Shown here: positions 32,731 through 45,246 of the stretch, one piece after another | Position numbering within the stretch: position 1 is the first letter of the stretch | How the letters are laid out: every line of letters starts with the position of its first letter | DNA from: Cinnamomum chago | Lineage: Eukaryota > Streptophyta > Magnoliopsida > Laurales > Lauraceae | Assembly (NCBI GenBank): GCA_038049695.1 | Contig: CP142461.1 | Location: 38,427,501-38,491,500, forward strand | Length of the DNA stretch: 64,000 nucleotides | Direction of reading: 5' to 3' | Program-made: the position numbers and the translations under genes | Notes under the pieces: generated by a model | What the model saw: only the letters and a program-made list of their open reading frames with translations | Told to the model about the DNA's origin: nothing | The model's database searches: none

Positions 32731-35700
32731 AGGGCATTTGGTCCTCCAAATGAAACATAAGACTCACCTCTGGTAGAAGATGTGGGTACTTCTTCTGCAC
32801 TTGATCTCGTAACTCCCAAGTTGCCTCTTCCGGTCCGTGATTCTCCCAAAGTACTTTCACCCACTGAATAGTCCGAGTTCTCAACTCTTGCTCCTTTGTG
32901 TCAATGATCTCAACGGGCTTCTCAACATAGGTAGCATCCTCTCGAATCTCCAACGGCTCATGCCGGAGCACATGTGAAGGGTCGGGGACATACTTCTTCA
33001 ACATGGACACATGGAAGACGTTGTGTACACCGGATAGCTCAGGTGGTAAGGCTAATCTATAAGCCACGTCACCGATCTTGCTCCCAATGTCATAGGGTCC
33101 AATGTATCTCCGTGATAACTTGCCCTTCTGCCCAAATCTCAATGTTCCCCTTGTAGGTGACACTTTCAAGAAAACCTTATCTCCTTCCTTGAACTGTAGA
33201 TCTCTGCGGTGGGAATCTGCATAGCTCTTCTGTCTACTCCGGGACACTTTCAAACGCTCTTGAATCAACTTGATCTTGTCGCTGGTCTCACTAACCATAG
33301 TCGGTCCATGGAAACTGCGGGTGCCGACTTCTTCCCAACAAACAGGTGTCCTACACCTTCTGCCATACAAAGCTTCAAACGGAGCCATTCCAATGCTCGA
33401 GTGGTAACTGTTATTGTAAGCGAATTCACACAACGGTAGACTCTCATCCCATTGAGTCTTAAAGTCTAACACACAAGCACGGAGCATATCCTCTAGAGTC
33501 TGAATCGTCCTCTCTGACTGGCCATCTGTCTGAGGGTGATACGCTGTGCTGAACTGTAATCTCGTGCCCATAGACTCGTGCAATGTCTTCCAGAACCTCG
33601 AGACAAATCTGTTGTCTCTGTCAGATGTGATAGAAACTGGCTGCCCGTGACGACTGACAATCTCGCTGACAAACAACTCTGCCAAAGGTAGCATGTGCAT
33701 CTTCTTCCCAGTCTTCATAGCAAGGAAATGCGCTGACTTGGTGAGACGATCCACAATGACCCAAATCGCATCGTTGCCTCGACTAGTCCTCGGTAATCCG
33801 GAAATAAAGTCCATAGTAATGTGCTCCCACTTCCATTCCGGGATTTCTAATGGTTGTAACAACCCTGGAGGTCTCTGATGCTCTGCCTTAATCAACTGAC
33901 AGGTCATGCAACGGGAGACAAACGCTGCAATCTCTCTCTTCATATTGTTCCACCAAAATCTGCCTTTCAAGTTCTGATACATCTTTGTGCTGCCTGGATG
34001 CATAGAGTACTTTGTGCTATGAGCCTCAGTCATAATGTCATTCCTCAAATCTTCAATGTTAGGCACACACAGACGGTCACGGTAGTACAAAATTCCATCG
34101 ACAACTCGAAAGTCAGGACGTTCTGCTATATGTTCTGAAATCTTAGCCAACTCTGGATCTTGCAACTGACTATCCTTGATCTTCTGAATGAAAGAAGGTT
34201 CTGACACTGTCATATTAGCCAACAAAACACCCTTCCTTAGAGGTTGTAAGTCTAAACTCAACTCTTCAAACTGCTCAAAAATACAAGTGCCACTAAGATT
34301 CGCCAAGCCTACTGATTTCCTACTCAAGGCATCTGCAACAACATTTGCTTTCCCCGGGTGGTACTTGATTGGAAAATCATAGTCCTTGATATATTCCATC
34401 CATCTTCTCTGCCTCATGTTCAAATCCTTCTGTGAAAATAGATATTGTAAGCTGCGGTGGTCGGAGTGGACTTCGAACTGCTCTCCATAGAGGTAATGTC
34501 TCCACATCTTCAACGCAAATACAACCGCTGCTAACTCCAAATCATGGGTGGCATAGTTCTTCTCGTGCTCTTTCAATTGCCGGGATCCATAAGCAATCAC
34601 TTTTCCCTCTTGCATCAACACGCAACCAAGTCCAACATTGGAAGCATCAGTAAAGATAGTAAAACCGCCGCTCCCCGATGGCAAAGTAAGGACTGGTGCT
34701 GTAGTCAATCTCTTCTTTAGCTCTTGGAAACTCTCTTCACACTGCTCTGTCCACACATATGGTGCATTTTTCCTTGTCAACTTCGTCAAAGGTGACGCAA
34801 TCGACGAAAAACCTTGCACAAACCTCCTGTAATAGCCTGCCAATCCCAGAAAACTCCTGATTTCTGTCACATTCTTCGGCCTTTCCCAATTCACTACTGC
34901 TTCAATCTTGGACGGATCCACTGACAAACCTTCTCTTGAGATAATGTGCCCCAAAAATGCTACTTGGTCTAGCCAAAATTCACACTTGTTAAGCTTCGCA
35001 TACAGCTGATTCTCTCTCAAGAGTTGCAATGCAATCCTCAAATGCTCTTCATGCTCTTCCTTGGTCTTGAAGTACACCAAAATGTCATCAATAAACACTA
35101 CCACAAACTGATCTAGATACTCTGCAAATATCTTGTTCATCAAAGCCATGAACACTGCCGGTGCATTAGTCAACCCAAATGGCAGCACTAGGAACTCATA
35201 GTGGCCATATCTTGTCCGGAAAGCTGTTTTCAACACATCTGCTTCTCTAACTCTCAACTGATGGTAACCGGATCTCAAGTCAATCTTCGAAAAGTATGAT
35301 GCACCTTGCAACTGATCAAACAATTCATCTATTCTTGGCAATGGATACTTGTTCTTGATGGTCACTTGGTTCAATCTTCTGTAATCTATACACATCCTCA
35401 TCGAACCGTCCTTTTTCTTAACGAACAACACTGGAGCTCCCCATGGTGAAACACTGGGTCTCACAAAACCTTTGTCCAACAACTCTTGCAACTGAGTCTT
35501 CAACTCTCCCAACTCCGCTGGAGCCATTCTATATGGTGCAATAGATATCGGAGCGGTCCCTGGTAGCAACTCGATAGTGAAATCGATCTCTCTCATGGGT
35601 GGCAAACCTGGAATCTCCTCCGGAAAAACATCCGGGAATTCCCAAACAATTGGGATCTCCTCCACCCCTTGGGACCGTTTATCCTCCGTGATAAACGCTA

Positions 35701-36290
35701 AATAAGCTTCACATCCACTTCTCAAAAGTCTGTCAGCCTTTAACGCTGAAACAAACCCTGCACGAGGATTCCTCCTCTCTCCCTGAAACGACACTCCTGC
35801 TGGTGTCTCAACCAACTTGAAAGTAAGGGTCTTATGGAAACAATCCATTGTGGCATGGTACCCTGCTAGCCAATCCATCCCTAGGATGACATCATAATCA
35901 AACATCTCCAAAGAAATGAGATCTGCGGTTAAAACCACTTCTCCTATCTGGACTGCGCAACTAGGATAAAAGGTTCTACACACAACTTGTTTACCTACTG
36001 GGGTTGCCACAGTCAAAATGAACTCCAGTTCTATAGCATGCATATCAATCAACTTAGCAAACTTATGGGACACGAAAGAATGGGTAGAGCCAGGGTCAAA
36101 CAAAATCATAGCTTTAATCCCACAAACAAGAAGTGTACCTTCCACTACATTACCCGCTGCCTCTGCATCCACTCTATTGACTCCATAGATTTGCCCTCGG
36201 TGTTGGGGCCTATTCTGTGCATGCTGTGGCCTGGCTGGTGGTGCATTCCTATTCTGCTGCGGTGGACGCTGCTGTCCCTGCTGATTGCGG
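32729..36290 (-). pseudogene. Chromovirus A pol: protease, RT, RNase H, integrase, chromodomain
   Basis: A single open frame of 1147 codons runs from 36172 (GTG, not a true start) to 32729, and the same frame opens upstream in the Q-rich linker. In order it has the protease motif DPGST, RT with VFIDD, RNase H (TDAS to HPGKAN), the integrase zinc-binding region (HPGSTKMYQ to CMTC) and DDE core (TMDF, TSDRD, QSERT), and a C-terminal chromodomain (YVEKPVEII to YPHLLPE). The chromodomain steers insertion to modified chromatin in related elements. The positions that are stops in B are sense here (W, Q). The frame is cut off from gag by a 10-nt net deletion in the Q-rich linker near 36290, so it is not expressed as one product. 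Confidence 0.88.
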
Positions 36291-37016
36291 GCCGCTGCTG
36301 TTGCGGTCTGAACTGTTGTTGCTGTGGTGCTTGCTGCCGAAATGGCCTAGGCTGGTTTTGGACAGCCAAAGCATGCTGGGGTGGTGGACGTTGTGGCCCT
36401 TGCTGCTGCTGCTGATGGCCCTGTCTGTTCTGCCTTGGACAATCCCTCATCCTATGGTCCATCGAACCACACCGGAAGCACGCTCCTGAAACAGTACGAC
36501 ACTCAGCACTAGCATGGTTCTTCCCACAGTGGATACAAACCACTGGATTCTGCACATTAGGCCCTGTCCTCTGCCTCTTATTTTGATGGTTCCTCTGATG
36601 CTGATAGTTCTGCTGCTGCTGGGCTGGACCCTTGCCTTGCACCTTGAGGATCTTGTTGTGAAAATTTTCGAACTTGTAGGCTCTCTTCACAGCTTCATCA
36701 AAAGTTACCGGTGGTACCACTCCAGTGGCATCTCTCTCAATGAAGGGATTAAGCCCCTCAAAGAATTTGGAAATCTTCTTTTCAACGGTATCCACCAACT
36801 CCGGGTCATACCTGGACAACCTCTCAAATTTGGTGAGATATTCCAAGACTGTCATGCTTCCTTGCACCAACTGTTGAAACTCTATAGCCTTCTGCTTCTT
36901 GACGTGGGCGGGTACATATTTGTCATGAAATTGCCTCTTGAAATTTTCCCAAATCTCAGCATCAGGCATAGCTCTGTACTCCTCCCTGACTGTCTTCCAC
37001 CATCTATCAGCTGTAC
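36291..37016 (-). pseudogene. Chromovirus A gag, C-terminal part
   Basis: This frame continues gag from the B insertion point (codons for ADRWW) through MPDAEIWENFKRQF and the capsid-like region to two zinc knuckles (CIHCGKNHASAEC and CFRCGSMDHRMRDC). It then enters a Q/P-rich linker. After the linker indel it runs out of the pol frame and stops at 36145. The first knuckle is one residue short of the canonical C-x2-C-x4-H-x4-C. Confidence 0.85.
37012..37016. repeat. Target site duplication (left) of element B
   Basis: TGTAC matches 62474-62478. Removing B and one copy rejoins the gag codons of A. Confidence 0.95.
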
Positions 37017-38390
37017 TGTAAGACCCCGACCCGAGTGAACCCGATTAGTGCTAATTTAGTTGCGTGTTAGTGCTAAGCTTGATTAGTGATTCCTGGTTAA
37101 GATGAGTTTGGATTAGCTTTGATTTTGGTTTTGGGCTGATTCGATCGTCTTGTTTTGCTTTGGTAACTTGTGGGGCCCTTTGGGGGTTCTCTTTTCGGCT
37201 TTGTATTTTCTCGAGGAATTTCTCGATTTATTGTGAATTGTGTTTTTGGCCCGTTGCATGCATCTTGTAGATCTCGACAACTTTCATGTTGATCCCGTGT
37301 TCATTCGAGACCTCGAAAACCGATTTCATAGCCTAGAGGGCAAAACAGTCATTTGCACACCAAGTCTGTACTCAAAACTCGATATTCTCGAAACCCGTGA
37401 AACATGTAATTTTTGGAAACTAGATATTTCGGCGACCATTTATTTCTTCTTCGTCGAATTCATTAGAAGCCCCGATAGAGATGATTTCGGCTAATGTAGT
37501 ACCTTGAGTTGTGGGACCCAAGCTTCATTTGTTTACAAAGGAGAACCCAACCCTCCATTTCTCATTTCACTCTCCCTTGCTCCAGCACACATTTGAGTCT
37601 AGGGTTTTCCTTGTTTCTTCTTCTTCTTCTTGCTTGTTCATCTCCAAGCCACATCAAGAGTTCATAGGTCAAGCATTGGAACTCACCAATCACTCCCTCA
37701 TCTCACAAGCTTTCCATTGATACTATTTGTGGAGGGATTCATCAACATTGAGATCTTCTTTGAACTAGTCCTCTTCATTTGAGGGTCATCCAAGTAAGTG
37801 ATCATTTCCATCTCTTAGATTAGTGTTCCTCTAGCCATTGAGATTCTACATGTGCATTATTGGAAGCTCTTTCATTTTCAAGCTTGGTGTAACCCATTTT
37901 AGGGTTGTTTTGGGGATTTTTGATTGTAGCTTGGCTTTGAGCAATAGAGGTGATCAAAGACTTGTTTTCAGCTAGCTTGGACTAGAGGCAAGTGAATGAT
38001 TGGATGTTTTAAATTTTGAAATGAGTTGGTATAGTCTTTATGGATTTTCCATACTTTCATTTAATGAGGTTTGTTTGAAATAAATGCTCATGATGTATTT
38101 TGATAGTTTCATTCAAGGTTTTATAAACATGTTAGTAGAGCATTTACTGTCCTTGTAATAGCCTAGATGAATGTTTGTGAAATGGTTTACTTCCCTTTTT
38201 TTCTTTGCATTGGACTTGACATGGAAGAAGTAATGGAGAGCACTCATAATAGGGATTTGGAGAAGTGTAAAGAGGTGCATTGGAGGAGCTATTAGCTCAA
38301 TGTTATTGTAAGGACTTTGTGGATGTGAGGAAGATGGTTTTGAGGAGGAAAATGACTCAAAACTGAGCACAGTGAGCATTTTCGTAACTA

Positions 38391-38815
38391 GCGGTCAGCT
38401 CACGGTTAGCCAGCGGCTAACCGCCGAACCCATCGGCGGCTAACCGCCAGCTAACCGCGCACCGCGGTGGCTTTTCCAGAGAGCATCGTTTTCCCCCTTA
38501 AAACATGGTCAGCCTCACGGTTAGCCAGCGGCTAACCGCCGAACATATCGGCGGCTAACCGCTAGCCAACCGCCCACTCTCGGTTACCTTTCCAGAGAGC
38601 ATCAGAAATCTCCCCTGAAATCCGGTCAGCTCCACGGTTACCCAGCGGCTAACCGCCGAATGCATCAGCGGCTAACCGCCAGGTAACCGCGTTTGGGCGG
38701 CCAGCCTTCCAGTAAGCTGTATTTCCTGCAGCACAGTGGCGGTCAGCTGGGCGGTCACTCAGCGGCTAGCCGCATGTCCCAGCGGCGGCTAACCGCCAGG
38801 TGACCCCAGGTGACC
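38391..38815. repeat. Four tandem 116-bp units with GGCTAACCGCC doublets (LTR1)
   Basis: GGCTAACCGCC-like words start at 38415/38438, 38530/38553, 38647/38670 and 38764/38787. Each pair is exactly 23 bp apart, and the pairs recur every 115-117 bp. Inverted partners (GGTTAGCC and similar) flank them. The units also share TTTCCAGAGAGCATC. Confidence 0.92.
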
Positions 38816-39772
38816 GAAATTCCCCAGATTTCAGAGAATTCCTCATTCGAGCCAGTTTCTATGGTTCGATCGAGCACTGAGCTTTATCAGTCGAAGGAAA
38901 TCCTTCAGGCATTGTACAAGGCCTCCGTGAAAGAAACCATATCACAAATATGTCATTCGAAATTCGGAAAATCGTAGAAGTGCATAAGGAGCCCGGAATG
39001 TCTCAAAACTCAAAGTGTACCAAGTAAGGGCTATAGTAGACATACGGGACCCCTATTCACTTAGTTGGACTTCTAAATTGATATTTTGCCCGAATTTCAT
39101 TATAGTGCATAGTTTCACCTCATTCCCAGGAATTTCATCGCATGACTTGTTTTCTCGAAAACTTTGGAGCTACAATAGTGACAGTGAATTGTCCCGAAAT
39201 GTATTGCCCGACATGGAAAGACAGTGTGCCCTTGAGCACCCCCGTTTTACCCGTTTATTTACTGTACTTGAATACTTGATATGTCTCGATTGGTTTTAAC
39301 CTATGAGTCGGCATCACTAAGCTTGGATACCTTGTCAGTCTGATCCACTGACTTGGAAATCCCTCTCCCGTCCCGCCAGCTGCAGTTTGGATCCCGATGC
39401 CCGGTCTAATACCGTGGTCCCGTCCCGACACCCGGTTCGCTACCGTGGTCCCGTTCCCGTATAATTATATTGTATATATGTATACGTTGTTTCTCCTCAC
39501 CTAGTGTGACTGAGATCAACGTCCCGTGATACTGTTGTCACTTTAGTGACAGAGGACTTAGCTCTATGTGATTGCCACCTTGTTAGTTCCCGAATCCTTG
39601 GATACCTGATATGTTTTATCTTGTTTACTTGTTTTATAGCAATGATTTACCTGTCTTATGAGAGTTATTGCTCAATCAGATTTACACGCTTTCCAAGAGA
39701 TTTCTTACATTATATATTGTTGTATCCTTGTTTTCTCTTGCCAGACCGTCGTGTCTGATCCTTTGCTTTGGT

Positions 39773-39870
39773 ACTCAGGTCCCGTTGCCGGTTTCCTCGA
39801 GGAGGAGCCGGAGGAGGCAGTAGGTGAGCTACAACCTCTAGTTGAGTGGCGTGCTGACGATGTCATGTAG
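39773..39870 (+). CDS. Short conserved LTR reading frame (B, LTR1)
   Basis: LLWYSGPVAGFLEEEPEEAV to EWRADDVM and stop. An ATG upstream at 39658 gives a 70-codon frame in B; A has a different upstream part. It would lie in the 5' leader if transcription starts at the TATA-like sequence near 39460. Function is unknown. Confidence 0.4.
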
Positions 39871-40301
39871 ACATCGGGTTGCCAAGAGGCGTAACATTTT
39901 GGGAGATCTACTTAACCATTCTTTTGGGTTAATATTTTCTTTATATTGGCCTTTGTTGGCCTCTATTTTCGGGGAATGTAAATAATTGATATTTTGTCTA
40001 ACTTTAACAACTATTGGGAAACTTGCTATATATATATATCATTGCTCATTCTGATACAGTACTTACACTTGATGTCATTGCTTTTATGACTAGCGATAGT
40101 CTACTATTTGATTTACTACACGCTTCCGCACACAAAAGAAATATTCATGCAAGGTTGTGATATCCTCACCGCGGACACCTGTGGGAAATTAAATAAATCG
40201 TATGGTATTATTAAACAGTTGTGGATCATCATCATCTTAATAACATAAATCCTTAGTCCCGATCCCGGATTGGGATCTCCCGGTACGGGGTCGCGACAGA
40301 C

Positions 40302-40313
40302 TGGTATCAGAGC
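40302..40313 (+). promoter_or_regulatory. Primer binding site, initiator-Met tRNA type (copy 1)
   Basis: TGGTATCAGAGC begins 3 nt after LTR1. This is the usual plant tRNA-iMet complement used by chromoviruses and copia elements. Confidence 0.93.
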
Positions 40314-40440
40314 GAGACGTGTTTCAAGCAATTAAAAGAAACTAGAAATCCTAAGGACGTGGCGAGGATCCGTTAGATCTTTCGTTAGCTAGTATCGTGT
40401 GAGCAATGTGTGACCCTTTTATATTATTATGTGCTAACGA

Positions 40441-40452
40441 TTTGTTTTGCAG
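40441..40452 (+). promoter_or_regulatory. Splice-acceptor-like tract before the gag ATG
   Basis: TTTGTTTTGCAG ends 4 nt before the gag ATG (40457). The same tract precedes gag in the second copy (54390-54401) and in A on minus (near 62953-62964). Together with the LTR donor-like site it could remove the primer site from a gag-pol mRNA. Confidence 0.5.
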
Positions 40453-40456
40453 CATC

Positions 40457-43400
40457 ATGCCTCCACGAAAGAGACCATTGAATGGTAACCCTCCTGCAAG
40501 CAATAGTAATCTTACAGGGCCTCTAGAAGAGGATATGGTGGAGAATAATCCACATAATCAATTTCAAGATATGATGAGGGCAATGCTTGATCAGCAGCGT
40601 CAGGCTAATGAAAATCAAGCTAGATTGCAAGAACAAATGCTAAAGAGAGAGGAAGACCATGCTAGAGGGATGCAAGAAATGCAGAGACAGTTACTCGAGG
40701 TCTTGCAGAGGAGACCCGAACCAGTTCAGCCACAACCAGCTATAGTCATCAACCAAAGGCAAAATGATCCAAATGCCTTGTTTGAACGGTTCCGGAAAAG
40801 AGCTCCGAAGGAATTTCTCGGGGAAGAAGATCCAATAGCTGCAGATGATTGGCTAGAGCATACCGAGAACATTTTTGAGATCTTTCAGTGTACAAGAGCA
40901 GATAGAGTGAAGCTAGCATCGTCCCTTTTTGTTGGCACAGCTGATAGATGGTGGAAGACAGTCAAGGAGGAGTACAGAGCTATGCCTGATGCTGAGATTT
41001 GGGCAAATTTCAAGAGGTAGTTTCATGACAAATATGTACCTGCCCACGTCAAGAAGCAGAAGGCTATAGAGTTTCAACAGTTGGTACAGGGGAACATGAC
41101 AGTCTTGGAATATCTTACCAAGTTTGAGAGGTTGTCTAGGTATGCCCCGGATTTGGTAGATACAGTGGAGAAGAAAATCGCTAAATTCTTTGAGGGGCTT
41201 AATCCCTTCATTGAGAGAGATGCCACCGGAGTGGTACCCCCTACTACCTTTGATGAAGCGGTCAAGAGGGCATATAAGTTTGAAAATTTTCACAACAAGA
41301 TTCTCAAGGTGCAAGGCAAAGGACAAGCACAGCAGCAGCAGAATTTTCAGCAGCAAAGGAACCATCAGAATAAGAGGCAGAGGACAGGGCCTAATGTACA
41401 GAATCCAGTGGTTTGTGTCCACTGTGGGAAGAACCATCCTAGTGCTGAATGTCGCACTATGATGGGAGCATGCTTTAGATGTGGTTCCATGGACCATAGG
41501 ATGAGGGATTGCCCTAGGCCAAACAGACAGGGCCACTAGCAGCAACAACAAGGGCCACAACGTCCACCACCACCACAGCATGCATTGGTTGTCCAAAACC
41601 AACCAAGGCCACTTCAGCAGCAAGCACCACAGCAACAACAGTTCAGACAGCAACAGCAACCACAACAGCAGGCCCGCAATCAGCAGGGACAGCAGCGTCC
41701 ACCGCAGCAGAATAGAAATGCACCACCAGCCAGGCCACAGCAGGCACAGAACAGGCCACAACACCGAGGACAAATCTACGGGGTCAATAGAGTGGACGCA
41801 GAGGCAGCGGGGAATGTTGTAGAAGGTACACTCCTTGTTTGTGGGATTAAAGCTATGATTTTGTTTGACCCTGGCTCCACACACTCCTTCGTATCCCATA
41901 AGTTTGCTAAGTTGATTGATATGCATGCTATAGAACTGGAGTTCATTTTGACTGTGGCAACCCCAGTAGGTAAACAAATTATTTGTAGAACCTTTTACCC
42001 TAGTTGCACAGTCCAGATAGGAGAAGTAGTTTTAACCGCAGATCTCATTTCTTTGGAGATGTTTGATTATGATGTCATCCTAGGGATGGATTGGCTGGCA
42101 GGATACCATGCCACAATGGATTGTTTCCATAAGACCCTGACTTTCAAGTTGGATGAGACACCAACAGGGGTGTTGTTTCAGGGAGAGAGAAGGAGTCCTC
42201 GTGCAGGGTTTGTTTCAGCGTTGAAGGCTGACAGACTTTTGAGAAGTGGATGTGAAGCTTATTTGGCGTTTATCACGGAGGATAAACGGTCCCAACGGGT
42301 GGAGGAGATTCCAATTGTTTGGGAGTTCCCGGATGTTTTTCCGGAGGAGATTCCAGGTTTGCCACCCATGAGAGAGATTGATTTCACTATCGAGTTGCTA
42401 CCAGGGACAGCTCCGATATCTATTGCACCATATAGAATGGCTCCAGCAGAGTTGGGGGAATTGAAGACCCAGTTGCAAGAGTTGTTGGACAAAGGTTTTG
42501 TGAGACCGAGTGTTTCACCATGGGGAGCTCCAGTGTTGTTTGTTAAGAAGAAAGACGGTTCGATGAGGATGTGTATAGATTACAGAAGATTGAACCAAGT
42601 GACCATCAAGAACAAGTATCCTTTACCGAGAATAGATGAATTGTTTGATCAGTTGCAAGGTGCATCATTCTTTTCGAAGATTGACTTGAGATCCGGCTAC
42701 CATCAGCTGAGAGTTAGAGAATCAGATGTGTTGAAAACAGCTTTCCGGACAAGATATGGCCACTATGAGTTCCTAGTGATGCCATTTGGTTTGACGAATG
42801 CACCGGCAGTGTTCATGGCTTTGATGAACAAGATATTCGCAGAGTATCTAGATCAGTTTGTAGTGGTATTCATAGATGACATTTTGGTGTACTCCAAGAC
42901 CAAGGAAGAGCACGAAGAGCATTTGAGGATTGCATTGCAACTCTTGAGAGAGAACCAGCTGTATGCTAAGCTTAACAAGTGTGAATTTTGGCTAGACCAA
43001 GTAGCATTTTTGGGACACATTATCTCAAAAGAAGGATTATCAGTGGATCCGTCCAAGATTGAGGCAGTAGTGAATTGGGAGAGACCGAAGAATGTGACAG
43101 AAATCAGGAGTTTTCTGGGATTGGCAGGCTATTACAGGAGGTTTGTGCAGGGATTTTCGTCGATTGCGTCACCTTTGACGAAGTTGACAAGGAAAAATGC
43201 ACCATATGTGTAGACAGAGCAGTGTGAAGAGAGTTTCCAAGAGCTAAAGAAGAGATTGACTACAGCACCAGTCCTTACTTTGCCATCTGGGAGCGGCGGT
43301 TTCACCATTTTTACCGACGCTTCGAATGTTGGACTTGGTTGCGTGTTGATGCAAGAGAGAAAAGTTATTGCTTATGGATCTCGGCAGTTGAAAGAGCACG

Positions 43401-45235
43401 AGAAGAACTATGCCACCCATGATTTGGAGTTAGCAGCGGTTGTGTTCGCGTTGAAGATGTGGAGACATTACCTCTATGGAGAACAGTTCGAAGTCCACTC
43501 CGACCACCGCAGCTTACAGTACTTGTTTTCACAGAAGGATTTGAACATGAGGCAGAGAAGATGGATGGAATATATCAAGGACTATGATTTTCCAATCAAG
43601 TATCACCCGGGGAAAGCAAATGTAGTTGCAGATGCCTTGAGTAGGAAATCAGTAGGCTTGGCAAACCTTAGTGGCACGTGTATCTTTGAGCAATTTGAAG
43701 AGTTGAGTCTAGACGTGCAACCTCTGAGGAAGGGTGTCGTGTTGGCTAACATGACAGTGTCAGAACCTTCTTTCATTCAGAAGATCAAGGACAGTTAGTT
43801 ACAAGATCCAGAGTTGGCTAAGATTTCAGGACATATAGCAGAACGTCCTGATTTTCGTATCGTTGATGGAGTTTTGTATTACCGTGACCGTTTGTGTGTG
43901 CCTAACATCGAAGATTTGAGGAACGACATCATGACTGAGGCTCATAGCACGAAGTACTCCATGCATCCAGGCAGCACAAAGTTGTATCAGAACTTGAAGG
44001 GCAGATTTTGGTGGAACAATATGAAGAGAGAGATTGCAGCGTTTGTCTCCCGTTGTATGACTTGTCAGTTGATAAAGGCAGAGCATCAGAAGCCTCCAGG
44101 CTTGTTACAGCCATTAGAAATCCCGGAATGGAAATGGGAGCACATTACTATGGACTTTATTTCTGGATTACCGAGGACTAGCAGGGGTAACGATGCGATT
44201 TGGGTCATTGTGGACCGTCTCACCAAGTCAGCGCATTTCCTTGCTATGAAGACTGGGAAGAAGATGCATATGCTACCTTTGGCAGAGTTGTTTGTCAGCG
44301 AGATTGTCAGTCGTCACGGGCAGCCAGTTTCTATCACTTCTGACAGAGATAGCAGATTCGTCTCGAGGTTCTGGAAGACATTGCACGAGTCTATGGGTAC
44401 AAGATTACAGTTTAGCACAGCGTATCACCCTCAGACAGATGGCCAGTCAGAGAGGACAATTCAGACCTTAGAAGACATGCTCCGTGCTTGTGTGTTAGAT
44501 TTCAAGACTCAATGGGATGAGACTCTACCGTTGTGTGAATTCGCTTACAATAACAGTTACCACTCGAGTATTGGAATGGCTCCTTTTGAAGCTTTGTATG
44601 GCAGGAGGTGTAGGACACCTGTTTGTTGGGAAGAAGTCGGCACTCGCAGTTTCCATGGACCGACTATGGTTAGTGAGACCAGTGATAAGATCAAGTTGAT
44701 TCAAGAGCGTCTGAAAGTGTCCCGGAGTAGACAGAAGAGCTACGCAGACTCCCACCGCAGAGATTTACAGTTCAAGGAAGGAGACAATGTCTTCTTGAAA
44801 GTGTCGCCTACAAGGGGAACATTGAGGTTTGGACAGAAGGGCAAGTTATCACGGAGATACATTGGACCCTATGACATTGTGAGCAAGATTGGTGACGTGG
44901 CCTACAGATTGGCCTTACCACCTGAGCTATCTGGTGTACACAACATCTTCCATGTGTCTATGTTGAAGAAGTATGTCCCCGATCCTTCTCACGTGCTCCG
45001 GCATGAGCCATTAGAGATCAAAGAAGATGCTACCTATGTAGAGAAGCCCGTTGAGATCATCAACACAAAGGAACAAGAGTTGAGGACTCGGACTATTCAG
45101 TGGGTAAAGGTGCTATGGGAGAACCATGGGCCGGAAGAGGCAACGTGGGAATTACGAGATCAAGTGCAGAAGAAGTACCCACATCTTCTACCAGAGGTGA
45201 GTCTTATGTTTCATTTGGAGGACCAAATGCCCTAA
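40457..45235 (+). pseudogene. Element B gag-pol, copy 1, four premature stops
   Basis: One frame of 1593 codons starts MPPRKRPLNG. The rough layout is coiled coil 40-95, capsid-like region 100-300, two zinc knuckles 318-350, Q-rich linker, protease DPGST near 472, RT with FIDD near 805, RNase H 950-1060, integrase zinc region 1163-1203, DDE core 1232-1335 and chromodomain 1527-1580. Fusion of gag and pol in one frame is normal for this lineage. Stops are TAG at 41018 (this copy only), 41537, 43211 and 43796 (shared with copy 2). The start is the ATG after the acceptor-like tract. An ATG at 40406 is in frame but upstream of that tract. Confidence 0.93.
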
Positions 45236-45246
45236 GGGGTGGAGGA
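45234..45246 (+). promoter_or_regulatory. Polypurine tract, copy 1
   Basis: AAGGGGTGGAGGA abuts the start of the middle LTR. Confidence 0.88.

Larger units (their letters stand above)
37017..40298 (+). repeat. LTR1 of element B (3282 bp)
   Basis: It runs from TGTAAGACCCCGACC to GGTCGCGACA. It contains a donor-like CCAAGTAAGTG (37790-37800), the GGCTAACCGCC array (38391-38815), an AT-rich TATA candidate (39459-39485) and a conserved short frame (39773-39870). It differs from LTR3 at about 17 sites and one TATA-repeat indel. Confidence 0.95.

Noticed and set aside
36217..37038. Plus-strand frames opposite chromovirus A gag
   Set aside because: They are shadows of the minus-strand gag with no domain of their own.
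38391..38815. CRISPR-like array
   Set aside because: The repeats are doublets in homologous tandem units within a eukaryotic LTR, with no unique spacers and no cas genes.
40913..41977. 354-codon minus-strand open frame, repeated at 54862-55926
   Set aside because: It is antisense to gag of element B and leucine-rich only because it reads the complement of Q-rich coding sequence. Its presence in both copies follows from the duplication.
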